A stretch of DNA of 48,329 nt from Burkholderiales bacterium (lineage in GTDB: Bacteria; Pseudomonadota; Gammaproteobacteria; Burkholderiales; Burkholderiaceae_C). The notes below the pieces were generated by a model that was given only the letters and a program-made list of their open reading frames with translations, was not told the origin of the DNA and did no database searches. This document shows positions 37,727-45,657 of this stretch, piece by piece. The DNA lies in the NCBI GenBank assembly GCA_028871575.1, contig JAGWMW010000002.1, positions 1 to 48,329 of the forward strand. Direction: 5' to 3'. The position numbers were made by a program, and so were the translations under genes. The stretch's first letter is position 1. The number at the start of each line of letters is the position of its first letter.

Positions 37727-39226
37727 ATGGCCGACCTGCCCCCGACGCCCGCCCCCGGCCCCGCCGAGCCCGACGCCGCCAAGCGGCAGAAGGCCCATGT
37801 CGAGAAGCTGCTGGCGCGACCCGCGGCCCAGAGCAGCGGCTCGGTGACCCTGGGCGGCCGGCGCCTGGACTACGCGGTGCACGCCGCCTTCGTGCCGGTG
37901 GCGGCCGAGGGCTTCGACGGCGAGCGCGCCGAGCCCGAGGCCGCCGTGCTGGCGACGGCCTACCTGCTGAAGGACGTGGACGCCGCGACGCGGCCGGTGT
38001 GCTTCGCCTTCAACGGCGGGCCCGGCTCGGCCTCGGTGTGGCTGCACCTGGGCGCGCTCGGCCCCAAGCGCGTGGTCGTGCCCGACGACGGCAGCATGCC
38101 GCTGCCGCCCTATGCCGTGCAGGACAATCCGCACAGCTGGCTGGCGCACTTCGACCTCGTCTTCATCGACCCGCCGCACACCGGCTGGTCGGCCACCGCC
38201 AGCGAGGCCGCGCGCAAGAAGATGCTGTCGGTGGACGGCGACATCGACGCCCTGGCCGAGGTGATGCGCCTGTGGCTGACGCGGCACAAGCGCTGGGGCT
38301 CGGCGGTGTACCTGGCCGGCGAGAGCTACGGCACCACGCGCGGCGCGGGCCTGGCCGACAAGCTGCAGGGCCTGGGCGTGGCGCTGCGCGGGCTGATCCT
38401 GGTGTCGTGCGCGATGGACCTGCAGAGCATCGTCTTCGGCCCCGCCAACGACCTGCCCTACGCGCTGTTCCTGCCCGCCTACGCCAACGTGGCGCAGTAC
38501 CACGGCCTGCTGCAGGGCCCGGCCGCGGCCTCGCCCGAGGCCGCCCGCGCCGCGGCCGAGGCCTTCGTCGACGAGGACTACGTGCGCGCGCTGCAGGCCG
38601 GCGCCCGGCTGGGCGAGAAGGCGCGCAGCCGCATCGCGCGGCGCATGGCCGAGCTCACCGGCCTGCCGCGGGCGCTGGTGGAGGAGAAGAACCTTCGCAT
38701 CAGCGACCAGACCTTCTTCTTCGAGGCCCTGCGCCACCGCGGCCTCATCGTCGGCCGGCTCGAGGCGCGCGCCACCGGCCCGATGGCCGCCAGCCGCACC
38801 CGCGACTGGGAGTTCGACCCCGGCATCGAGGCCATCGCCGCGCCGTACACGATGGCGGCCATGGCCTACTACGGCGAGCAGCTCGGCCTGGACTTCGAGG
38901 CCCGCTACCAGGTGCTGTCGATGGAGGTCAACAGCAGCTGGAACTGGCAGCGCGGCAGCCCGCCCCGGATGGGCTACGCCTCGACCAGCCCCGACCTGGC
39001 GCGCGCCCTGCGCCGCAACCCGCACCTGAAGGTGCTGGCCGCCAGCGGCCGCTACGACCTGGGCACGCCCTACAGCGCCAGCGACTGGTCGCTGGCCCAG
39101 CTCGACGCCCCGCCCGAGGTGCTGGCGCGCGTGCAGCACCGCTACTACGACGCCGGCCACATGATGTACACGCGCCAGGCCGACCTGCGGCAGCTCGAGG
39201 CCGATCTGGCGGCCTGGCTGGGCTGA
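37727..39226 (+). CDS. Serine carboxypeptidase-like protein (peptidase S10)
   Basis: A 499-residue alpha/beta-hydrolase of family S10. FNGGPGSASVWLHLGALGPK forms the oxyanion region, and the catalytic triad is S200 (GESYG), D444 (GRYDLGTP) and H478 (YDAGHMMYT). Length is normal for bacterial S10. I see no signal peptide; the N-terminus is Pro/Ala-rich and charged, so the protein may be cytoplasmic, although exported members are common. A GAGAG stretch precedes the ATG. It lies 37 bp after the dehydratase and may be in the same operon. Confidence 0.92.
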   Translation: MADLPPTPAPGPAEPDAAKRQKAHVEKLLARPAAQSSGSVTLGGRRLDYAVHAAFVPVAAEGFDGERAEPEAAVLATAYLLKDVDAATRPVCFAFNGGPGSASVWLHLGALGPKRVVVPDDGSMPLPPYAVQDNPHSWLAHFDLVFIDPPHTGWSATASEAARKKMLSVDGDIDALAEVMRLWLTRHKRWGSAVYLAGESYGTTRGAGLADKLQGLGVALRGLILVSCAMDLQSIVFGPANDLPYALFLPAYANVAQYHGLLQGPAAASPEAARAAAEAFVDEDYVRALQAGARLGEKARSRIARRMAELTGLPRALVEEKNLRISDQTFFFEALRHRGLIVGRLEARATGPMAASRTRDWEFDPGIEAIAAPYTMAAMAYYGEQLGLDFEARYQVLSMEVNSSWNWQRGSPPRMGYASTSPDLARALRRNPHLKVLAASGRYDLGTPYSASDWSLAQLDAPPEVLARVQHRYYDAGHMMYTRQADLRQLEADLAAWLG

Positions 39227-39310
39227 CGCCGGCTCGGCCGGCTGCCCTGCTGCCCTGCCGCCCTGCCGCCGCGCCGCCGCGCCGCAGCGCTTCAGCGCCG
39301 CCCCGCCGGT

Positions 39311-39338
39311 CGGGACGTCGGTCCGGCCCGATGTCCCG
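39311..39338. terminator. Bidirectional hairpin between convergent genes
   Basis: CGGGACGTCGG (39311-39321) pairs with CCGATGTCCCG (39328-39338) over 11 bp with a single G-T wobble and a 6-nt loop. An outer GCCCC/GGGGC pair may extend it. A smaller hairpin (GCCGGC-TCG-GCCGGC, 39228-39242) directly follows the peptidase stop. There is no T-tract. The 164-bp gap otherwise holds only C/G-rich simple sequence. Confidence 0.5.
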
Positions 39339-39390
39339 GTTCTGGGGCGGGCGCAGGGCGGAGGCGCCGCTGCACCCGGGCATGGGGCGC

Positions 39391-39951
39391 TCAGCCGCGC
39401 GCGCGCCGGTAGTGCAAGGCGACGGCGCCGTTGCGCAGCGCCTGCACCGAGACCCGTTCGAGCCTTCGCGTGCCGGGCAACCCGCCCTGGTAGAGGGTCG
39501 GGCCGTGGCCGGCGATCCTCGGGTGGACGAGGAAGCGGTACTCGTCGATCAGGTCCAGCCGATCGAGCGCGGCGGCGAGCTGGCCGCTGCCCAGGAGCAC
39601 GCCGGCCGGGGTCGCGTCCTTGAGCCGCTGCACGCCGGTGCGCAGGTCGCCGCCGAGGTGATGGCTGTGGGCCCAGGCAAAGTCCTTGCGCGTCGACGAC
39701 ACGACGTACTTCGGCTTGCCCTCGAGCTTGACCGCCCATTCGCGCATCGCCGCCGGCGCCGCCTGCTCGCCGCGGGCGACCGCCGGCCAGTGGCTCTCCA
39801 TCATCTCGTAGGTGACGCGGCCCCACAGCATCGCCCCGGCCGCGTCCATGAGGCCGGTGAAGAAAGCGTGCGTCTCGTCGTCGGCAACGCCCTCGCGATG
39901 GTCGATGCAGCCGTCGAGGGTGAGGTTGAGGCCGAAGGTCAGGCGGCCCAT
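39391..39951 (-). CDS. Dihydrofolate reductase-like / RibD C-terminal domain protein
   Basis: A 186-residue single-domain protein of the RibD-C/DHFR-like superfamily, likely using NADPH. The start MGRLTFGLNLTLDGCIDH and the following MLWGRVTYEMMESHW and KYVVSST segments are characteristic, as are GVLLGSGQLAAALDRLDLIDEYRFLVHP and the C-terminal NGAVALHYRR. Members have varied or unknown substrates. It is the last gene of a five-gene minus-strand run. Confidence 0.9.
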   Translation of the reverse strand: MGRLTFGLNLTLDGCIDHREGVADDETHAFFTGLMDAAGAMLWGRVTYEMMESHWPAVARGEQAAPAAMREWAVKLEGKPKYVVSSTRKDFAWAHSHHLGGDLRTGVQRLKDATPAGVLLGSGQLAAALDRLDLIDEYRFLVHPRIAGHGPTLYQGGLPGTRRLERVSVQALRNGAVALHYRRARG

Positions 39952-40012
39952 GGCGACAAGTCCATTTCGAGCCTCGCGGATCGCCGCAAAGCACTTCGGA
40001 TCGGGCTTGAGG

Positions 40013-40522
40013 TCACTGCCGCGGCGGGCCGGCCAGGGCCTGCGCGGCGCGGTCTTCCGCATCGAGCACCTTGACCATGAAGACGTCGAAGTCCGTGGCC
40101 GCGTAGTCGCCGAACGGGCCGCACCCGACGAAGCCGTTGCGCAGGTACAGCGCCTGGGCCGGTTCGAAGGCCGGCCCGGTGCCGGTTTCGAGGTACAGGT
40201 GCGCATAGCCCCGCCGGCGCGCGGCCCGGACGATCTCGTCCAGCACCGCCTGGCCCACGCCGAGCCTCAGGCTGGCGGGTCGCGTGCGCATCGACTTGAT
40301 CTCGCCGGCGGTGGCGCTCAGGCGCTTCAACGCGCCGCAGCCGCAAAGCCGGCCGTCGAGCCAGGCCGTCCAGAAGCTGATGTCCGCGGCCTTCAGGCCG
40401 TCGACGGCCAGGGCGTGGACATGCCCGGCGGGGGAATGGCCGTGCATCCCCGCCAGATGCTCGGCGACGAGCTCGTGGACCTGCGGCGCCGCGAGGACGT
40501 CCAGGCGGACTTCGAGGGCCAT
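40013..40522 (-). CDS. GNAT family N-acetyltransferase
   Basis: A 169-residue acetyl-CoA-dependent acetyltransferase. The acetyl-CoA loop follows the central strand (EIKSMRTRPASLRLGVGQAVLDEIVRAARRRGYAHLYLETG). The C-terminus has ALYLRNGFVGCGPFGDY, typical of PaiA/YedL-like members. The acceptor is unknown, likely an amine or amino acid. The ATG at 40522 begins the domain (MALEVRLDVLAAPQVHELV). It lies in line with the cutA and RibD-C genes. Confidence 0.9.
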   Translation of the reverse strand: MALEVRLDVLAAPQVHELVAEHLAGMHGHSPAGHVHALAVDGLKAADISFWTAWLDGRLCGCGALKRLSATAGEIKSMRTRPASLRLGVGQAVLDEIVRAARRRGYAHLYLETGTGPAFEPAQALYLRNGFVGCGPFGDYAATDFDVFMVKVLDAEDRAAQALAGPPRQ

Positions 40523-40571
40523 CGTGGGTCCTCGGGTGACTTGCGGTCGATCTTCGCCGTCTTCGGCGCGC

Positions 40572-40907
40572 TCAGCCGGCCCCGGGGCCCAGCGGGCGGG
40601 CGACCGATTCGCGCACCCACGCCGCATACGCCGGCGAGGCCGCCGCCACGGGCAGCGCGTAGATCGCCGGCAGCTCGTAGGGATGCAGCCCCAGCAGCAG
40701 CCGCTGCAGGGCAGGGTAGTGCGCGGCGGTGGTCTTGAAGACCAGGCGGATCTCGGCGTCGCGATGCAGCGTGCCGCTCCAGACGTAGGTGCTGCGGATG
40801 GCTTCGGCCTGCACGCAGGCCGCGAGCCCCTGGTCGACAGCGGCGTCGGCCAGGCGTTGGGCCTGGATTTCGTCGGCGACCGTGGTGCAGACCGCGAGCA
40901 GTTCCAT
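40572..40907 (-). CDS. cutA: Divalent-cation tolerance protein CutA
   Basis: A 111-residue trimeric PII-like protein associated with copper and other divalent metal tolerance. It starts MELLAVCTTVADEIQAQRLADAAVDQGLAACV. The family core YVWSGTLHRDAEIRLVFKTT and HPYELPAIYALPV is intact. Some flanking residues differ from the usual IxSxYxWxG form, but the fold is clear. It lies 49 bp before the GNAT gene on the same strand. Confidence 0.92.
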   Translation of the reverse strand: MELLAVCTTVADEIQAQRLADAAVDQGLAACVQAEAIRSTYVWSGTLHRDAEIRLVFKTTAAHYPALQRLLLGLHPYELPAIYALPVAAASPAYAAWVRESVARPLGPGAG

Positions 40908-40959
40908 GGGTATCTGGGGCTTGGGTGGCGGGGGGAGGGCCGGCTGCAGCGCGCGGCGG

Positions 40960-41577
40960 CTACAGCAGCCGCTGCAGCTCGGGCCAGCGCGCCTGCAGCG
41001 CCCGGCGCAGCGGGGCGTCGTCGCGGCCGAAGGCGAAGTCGTCGAACTCGAACCCCGGGCCGACCGTTGCACCGGCCCAGGCGTACTCGCCCAGCGGCTC
41101 GGCCGCCTGCCACCAGCCGGCGGGCACGACCTGGCGCGGCGCGGCGCCGGGCCCGCCGGCCGGGCCGAGCTCGAGCGCGTTGACGGCGTCCAGCGCCGGG
41201 CTCGCCAGCCACAGCCGCAGCGGCCCGCCTTCGAGCAGGTGCCAGACCTCGTCCGAGGCCACGCGATGCCAGGCCGAGTGCTGCCCGGCGGCCAGCAGGA
41301 AATCGATGCTGGTGAGCGCGGCCCGCGGCGGGCGGCCGTCCTGCGGCTGCACCGCCCGGGGCGATCGGAACAACTCGGCGTACCAGCCGCCTTCGGGGTG
41401 CGGCGCGAGGCCGAGCAGGCGCACCAGCTCGGCAGCGCGGCCGGTGGGTTCGATGGGGCCGGGGTGGCCAACGGGGCCAACGGGGCCAGCGGGGCCAACG
41501 GAGCCGGTGGCGCCAGCGATGTCGGCAGGATCGGCAGGCGCGGCAGGGACGGTGGGCGTACGGGCGGCGGGGATCAT
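40960..41577 (-). CDS. DUF985 cupin protein with collagen-like N-terminal extension
   Basis: A 205-residue protein. From about residue 46 it is a DUF985 cupin: LLGLAPHPEGGWYAELFRS, SIDFLLAAGQHSAWHRVASDEVWHLLEGG, and VPAGWWQAAEPLGEYAWAGATVGPGFEFDDF. Before the domain, residues 22-42 are seven consecutive Gly-X-Y triplets, including three GP(A/V) triplets, as in collagen-like tails. These come from near-repeated 9-bp DNA. DUF985 proteins lack an agreed function; sugar epimerase-like chemistry has been suggested for relatives. The next gene upstream stops 9 bp before its start. Confidence 0.88.
   Translation of the reverse strand: MIPAARTPTVPAAPADPADIAGATGSVGPAGPVGPVGHPGPIEPTGRAAELVRLLGLAPHPEGGWYAELFRSPRAVQPQDGRPPRAALTSIDFLLAAGQHSAWHRVASDEVWHLLEGGPLRLWLASPALDAVNALELGPAGGPGAAPRQVVPAGWWQAAEPLGEYAWAGATVGPGFEFDDFAFGRDDAPLRRALQARWPELQRLL
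41452..41514 (-). repeat. 9-bp repeats encoding Gly-X-Y triplets
   Basis: Plus-strand GGGGCCAAC-like units recur through this stretch (for example ACGGGGCCA). On the coding strand they give seven uninterrupted Gly-X-Y triplets at the N-terminus of the DUF985 protein. The phase is a multiple of three, so the frame is preserved. Confidence 0.75.
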
Positions 41578-41586
41578 CGAGGGGGC

Positions 41587-42330
41587 TCAGTCACGCACAT
41601 CGGCCACGGGCTGGCTGCCAAAGTCGGCCCGCTCCAGCAGCCGCAGCACCTTGGCCGCCGCCCCGGCCGGCGTGTCGAGCAGGCCATCGGACTGCAGCGC
41701 GACGAAGCGCTCGCGCTCGGGAAACAGCGCCGGGTCGGCGCCGCGCAGCTGCTGCTGCATGTCGGTGTCGATCACGCCCGGCGCCAGCGAGACGATGCGC
41801 GCGCCGCCGGGCCGCGCGGCCTCCTCGAGCGCCACCGCCCGCGCCAGGTGGTCCAGCCCGGCCTTGGCGGCGCAATAGGGCGCCTGGCCGGCCATGGCGC
41901 GACGGCCCAGCCCGGAAGAGATCAGCAGCACCCGGCGCGGCAGCGGCCAGCCGGCCGTGGCGCGCAGGAAGGCCGCCGTCAGCAGCAGCGGCGCCTCCAG
42001 CCCCACGCGCAAGGCCTGCGCAAGCTCCCCGCCTTGCTGCGCCGACAACGGCGCGGGCGTGGTCACCACCGCGGCGTTGTTGATCAGCGTGGCCGAGGCC
42101 AGGGCCTGCGAGTCCTGTGCCGCCAGCCAGGCCGCCAGCCGTTCGGCCACCGGCGCCGGCTCGGCCAGGTCGACCGCCCAGTGGACGAGCCGTCCGTCGG
42201 GCTGGGGCGGCAGTGCCGGGACGCGGCGAGAAATCGCCAGCACCCGGTGCCCGCGCGAGAGCAGCGCCTGCGCCAGCGCCAGGCCCAGGCCGCGCGAGGC
42301 GCCGGTGAGGATCGTCAAGGGGGTGCTCAT
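41587..42330 (-). CDS. SDR family oxidoreductase (sepiapterin reductase-like)
   Basis: A 247-residue short-chain dehydrogenase. It has TGASRGLGLALAQALLSRGH at the cofactor site, INNAAVV after the fourth strand, and the catalytic ISSGLGRRAMAGQAPYCAAKAG (Ser, Tyr, Lys). APGVIDTDMQ follows. The overall style is that of the BenC/sepiapterin reductase-type SDRs. The ATG at 42330 is preferred over a TTG three codons earlier. It leads the minus-strand run toward DUF985, cutA, GNAT and RibD-C. Substrate unknown. Confidence 0.9.
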   Translation of the reverse strand: MSTPLTILTGASRGLGLALAQALLSRGHRVLAISRRVPALPPQPDGRLVHWAVDLAEPAPVAERLAAWLAAQDSQALASATLINNAAVVTTPAPLSAQQGGELAQALRVGLEAPLLLTAAFLRATAGWPLPRRVLLISSGLGRRAMAGQAPYCAAKAGLDHLARAVALEEAARPGGARIVSLAPGVIDTDMQQQLRGADPALFPERERFVALQSDGLLDTPAGAAAKVLRLLERADFGSQPVADVRD

Positions 42331-42440
42331 GCTGCGCAATGTAGCGGCAGCGCCCCGGGCCGCTGCCGTCGTCGCGGGCCGCGCGGGCCTGCGCCCTTGT
42401 GTCCTGGTCGTTGTCCCCGCCCCTGACCCTGTCCTGGGCC

Positions 42441-42464
42441 CCGCCCTTGTTCCCGCCCTTGTCC
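42441..42464. repeat. Two tandem 12-bp units upstream of the chemoreceptor promoter
   Basis: CCGCCCTTGTTC and CCGCCCTTGTCC follow directly. More loosely, the region 42390-42465 is rich in CCCTTGT and CCCTG motifs. It lies immediately upstream of the predicted FliA site. Confidence 0.7.
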
Positions 42465-42465
42465 C

Positions 42466-42492
42466 TCAAGCGCATGGGGACTCTGCCGATAA
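42466..42492 (+). promoter_or_regulatory. FliA (sigma-28) promoter for the chemoreceptor gene
   Basis: TCAA (42466-42469), 15 bases, then GCCGATAA (42485-42492). The accepted flagellar sigma-28 consensus is TAAA-N15-GCCGATAA, so the -10 is perfect, the spacing exact, and the -35 matches in three of four bases. It lies about 75 bases before the ATG of a methyl-accepting protein. Such genes are commonly in this regulon. Confidence 0.8.
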
Positions 42493-42565
42493 GCCTGTGC
42501 AACCCGCCCGCACGTGAGGCCCCGCCCCACGTCCACTCCAGAGACCAGAAGGCAGAAGGCTTCCG

Positions 42566-44983
42566 ATGTCCAGCAGCACCCCCACCGTCTCCCTCCAGGC
42601 CAGCGGCATCCGCCTGCCGACCGCCACCACCGGCCCGGGCCCGCAGGCGCGGCGGCCGGGCGACTTCTTCCGCTACCACGGCTGGCTCTCTCCGGGCGTG
42701 CGCGCCTTCCGCGCGCTTCGCTTTCCGGCCAAGGCCGGGCTGGTGGCGCTGGCCTTCCTGGTGCCGCTGGTGGTGATGCTGGCTTTCCTGTGGCGGTCGG
42801 CGGCCGGGCAGGCCGACACCACGCGGGCCGAGATCGACGGCATGGCCTATACCAAGCCGCTGGTCGAGTACCTCGAGCTGGCGCAGACGCGCCGGGGCAT
42901 GATCGTGAACGGCACCCCGGGCGTGGACGCGCTGCAGACGCGCATCGCGGCCATGCTGGAGCAGCTGCGCGCCCAGCAGCAGGCGCATGGCCAGGCCTTC
43001 GGCGTGGACAAGGGGTATGAAGCGCTGATGCAGGCCGAGCAGGGCCTGAAGGACCTGCCGGCCGCGGCCACGCCCGACCAGGTGTTCGAGCGGCATACCC
43101 AGCTGATCGCCACCGGCATGGCGCTGGTCCGTGCGGTGTCCAACGGCTCCGGGCTCGCGCTCGACCCCGACCTGGACACCTACCACATGATGAACATCGG
43201 CGTGCTCAGGGTGCCGCGCCTGATGGAGAGCCTGGCGCAGGTCCGCGGCATGGGCACGCTGATCCTGAAGAGCGGCGAGGCCTCTGCCGCGCGCCACGAC
43301 GTGATCGTGCAGCGCATGGCCATCAGCACCCATGTGTTGCGCGAAGTGGCCGAGTCGTACCAGGAAGGCATCGAGCCCTACCCGGAGGCCGCCCAGGCGA
43401 TCGACCTGAAGGCCGCCACCGATGCCTACGCCGCGTTCATCGCTGACGTCAGGACGCAGCTGCTGGGCATGGCGCCCTCGGGCGATGCGGCCCCCTTCTT
43501 CGCCGCCGGCAGCACGGCGCTGGACAAGATCGGCCACTTCAACGACCTGGTGCTGGACCGGTTGCACGCCCGGCTGATGGAGCGCATCGCCGGCCTGCAT
43601 CGCGTGTTGGCGATGCAGCTCGGCCTGGCGCTGGCCTGCGTCGCGCTGGCCGGCTACCTGCTGCTGGCCTTCTACCGCGTGATGCAGGGCGGGCTCGAGG
43701 AAGTGGCCTCACACCTGGGAGCGGTTTCGCAGGGCGACCTCACGACCTCGCCCCGGCCCTGGGGCCGCGACGAGGCCGCGCAGCTGATGGGCGAGCTCGG
43801 CCTGATGCAGCGCTCGCTGCGCAGCACCGTGGGCAGCGTGCTGCGCGTCAGCGACGACATCGTGCACACCAGCCGCGAGATCGCCAGCGGCGCGATGGAC
43901 CTGTCGGCGCGCACCGAGCAGGCGGCGGCCAACCTGCAGGAGTCGGCCGCCTCGATGGAGCAGATCGCCTCCACCGTCAAGAACACCGCCGACCACACCG
44001 AAGAGGCCTCGCGCGTGGCGCGGCGCAACGCCGAGGTGGCCGGCGTCGGCGGCCAGGTCATGCGCGACGTGGTCAGCACGATGGACGGCATCCGCCAGTC
44101 CTCGGCCCGCATCGGCGAGATCATCGGCACCATCGACGCGATCGCCTTCCAGACCAACATCCTGGCCCTGAATGCGGCGGTCGAGGCGGCGCGGGCCGGC
44201 GAGGCGGGCCGCGGCTTCGCCGTCGTGGCCAGCGAGGTGCGGGTGCTGGCCCAGCGCAGCGCCGACGCCGCGCGCGAGATCAAGTCGCTGATCGGCAGCA
44301 GCGTGCAGCAGGTCGAGGCCGGCACCCAGATCGTGCGCAAGGCGGGGGCCACGATCGAGGAGATCGTCACCTCCTCGCGCCGCGTCGACGAACTGCTGGG
44401 CGAGATCAGCACCAGCGCGCGCGAGCAGAGCCTGGGCGTGGCGCAGATCGGCCAGGCCGTGAGCGAGCTCGACCGCATGACGCAGCAGAACGCCGCCCTG
44501 GTGGAGCAGACCGCCGCCGCCGCCGCCGCGATGACCGATCAGGCCGGCGTGCTGGCCGCCGAGGTGGGCCGCTTCCGCCTGCCCGCGGCCGAAGACCACC
44601 TGCCGGTGCTGGACGCGGTGGTGCAGGTGGCCGACTTCGACTTCGATCAGGCCATCGAGGCGCACCGCCAGTGGAAGGTCAAGCTGCGCAAGGCGATCGC
44701 CGAGCACGGCCGGCTCGACGCCGAGACGCTGGCCCGCGACGACCAATGCCCGCTCGGGCGCTGGATCCACGGCCCGGGCGGCGTGCGCTGGGGCACGCGG
44801 CCGCAGTTCGTGGCGCTGACCGACCGCCATGCAGCCTTCCACCGCGCCGCCGGCGACGCCGCCCGCAAGATCAACGCCGGGCAGTACGCCGATGCCGAGC
44901 AGCTGATCGGTGCGGGCTCGCCCTTCGCTGCGGCATCGACCGAGGTCACGACCCTGCTCACCCGGGCCAAGCGCGGCCTCTGA
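42566..44983 (+). CDS. Methyl-accepting chemotaxis protein with C-terminal CZB domain
   Basis: An 805-residue chemoreceptor. Transmembrane helices at about 57-76 and 348-372 enclose a periplasmic helical sensor of about 270 residues. A HAMP-like segment and the signalling coiled coil follow, with the conserved tip [27 protein letters not shown] near residue 530. The last 110 residues match a zinc-binding CZB domain: [15 protein letters not shown] (His), CPLGRWIHG (Cys at about 728) and [15 protein letters not shown]. The ribosome site GAAGG lies 6 bases before the ATG. A FliA promoter is upstream. The CZB suggests zinc- or oxidant-tuned signalling. Confidence 0.94.
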   Translation: MSSSTPTVSLQASGIRLPTATTGPGPQARRPGDFFRYHGWLSPGVRAFRALRFPAKAGLVALAFLVPLVVMLAFLWRSAAGQADTTRAEIDGMAYTKPLVEYLELAQTRRGMIVNGTPGVDALQTRIAAMLEQLRAQQQAHGQAFGVDKGYEALMQAEQGLKDLPAAATPDQVFERHTQLIATGMALVRAVSNGSGLALDPDLDTYHMMNIGVLRVPRLMESLAQVRGMGTLILKSGEASAARHDVIVQRMAISTHVLREVAESYQEGIEPYPEAAQAIDLKAATDAYAAFIADVRTQLLGMAPSGDAAPFFAAGSTALDKIGHFNDLVLDRLHARLMERIAGLHRVLAMQLGLALACVALAGYLLLAFYRVMQGGLEEVASHLGAVSQGDLTTSPRPWGRDEAAQLMGELGLMQRSLRSTVGSVLRVSDDIVHTSREIASGAMDLSARTEQAAANLQESAASMEQIASTVKNTADHTEEASRVARRNAEVAGVGGQVMRDVVSTMDGIRQSSARIGEIIGTIDAIAFQTNILALNAAVEAARAGEAGRGFAVVASEVRVLAQRSADAAREIKSLIGSSVQQVEAGTQIVRKAGATIEEIVTSSRRVDELLGEISTSAREQSLGVAQIGQAVSELDRMTQQNAALVEQTAAAAAAMTDQAGVLAAEVGRFRLPAAEDHLPVLDAVVQVADFDFDQAIEAHRQWKVKLRKAIAEHGRLDAETLARDDQCPLGRWIHGPGGVRWGTRPQFVALTDRHAAFHRAAGDAARKINAGQYADAEQLIGAGSPFAAASTEVTTLLTRAKRGL

Positions 44984-45007
44984 AGCGCGCCGCTGCGCCG
45001 GCGCCGG

Positions 45008-45634
45008 CTAGAACGGCACGGCGCTGTCGAAGACCAGCGCCCGGCCGTCCCGCGGATGCGCCAGCGCCAGGCGCGTGGCGTGCAGCAGCAGGCGTGCCGC
45101 GCGCAGGGGCGGCGGCGCGTAGAGCGCGTCGCCGCGCACCGGGTGGCCGATCGACTGCAGGTGCACGCGCAGCTGGTGCGTGCGGCCGGTGACGGGTTCG
45201 AGCGCGACCCGGGTGCTGTCGGCCTCGCGGGCCAGCACCCGCCAGCGCGTCAGCGCCGGCTTGCCGTTCACCGGGTCCACCTGCTGGCGCGGACGGCGCG
45301 GCCAGTCGGCCGCCAGCGGCGCCGCGATCTCGCCGGCGTCGCCGGCCAACGGCCCCTCGACCACGGCCACGTAGGCCTTGGCCACGCGGCGCTCGGCAAA
45401 CGCCGCGCCGAGCCGGCGGTGCATCTCGGCCCCGCGCGCGTACAGCATCAGGCCCGAGGTGGCCATGTCCAGTCGGTGCACGGCCAGCGCATCGGGGTAG
45501 GCCGCCTGCACCTGCGCCGTCAGGTGGGCCGCGCCCGCCTCGCCGCGGCCCGGCACGGCCAGCAGGCCGGCCGGCTTGACCACCACCAGCAGGTCGGCGT
45601 CGGCATACCGCAGCTCCAGACCGGCGCCCGGCAT
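45008..45634 (-). CDS. RluA-family pseudouridine synthase
   Basis: A 208-residue single-domain enzyme that isomerises uridine in rRNA or tRNA. The catalytic motif is AVHRLDMATSGLMLYARG (D56). GRTHQLRVHLQSIGHPVRGDALYA is the second signature. It has no S4 domain, so it resembles the RluA (23S U746/tRNA U32) branch rather than RluC/D. The start at 45634 gives the natural N-terminus MPGAGLELRYADADLLVVVKPAG-like. It follows the MFS gene by 23 bp. Confidence 0.92.
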   Translation of the reverse strand: MPGAGLELRYADADLLVVVKPAGLLAVPGRGEAGAAHLTAQVQAAYPDALAVHRLDMATSGLMLYARGAEMHRRLGAAFAERRVAKAYVAVVEGPLAGDAGEIAAPLAADWPRRPRQQVDPVNGKPALTRWRVLAREADSTRVALEPVTGRTHQLRVHLQSIGHPVRGDALYAPPPLRAARLLLHATRLALAHPRDGRALVFDSAVPF

Positions 45635-45657
45635 CGCGGCCTGCCTGCGCGCCGGCC

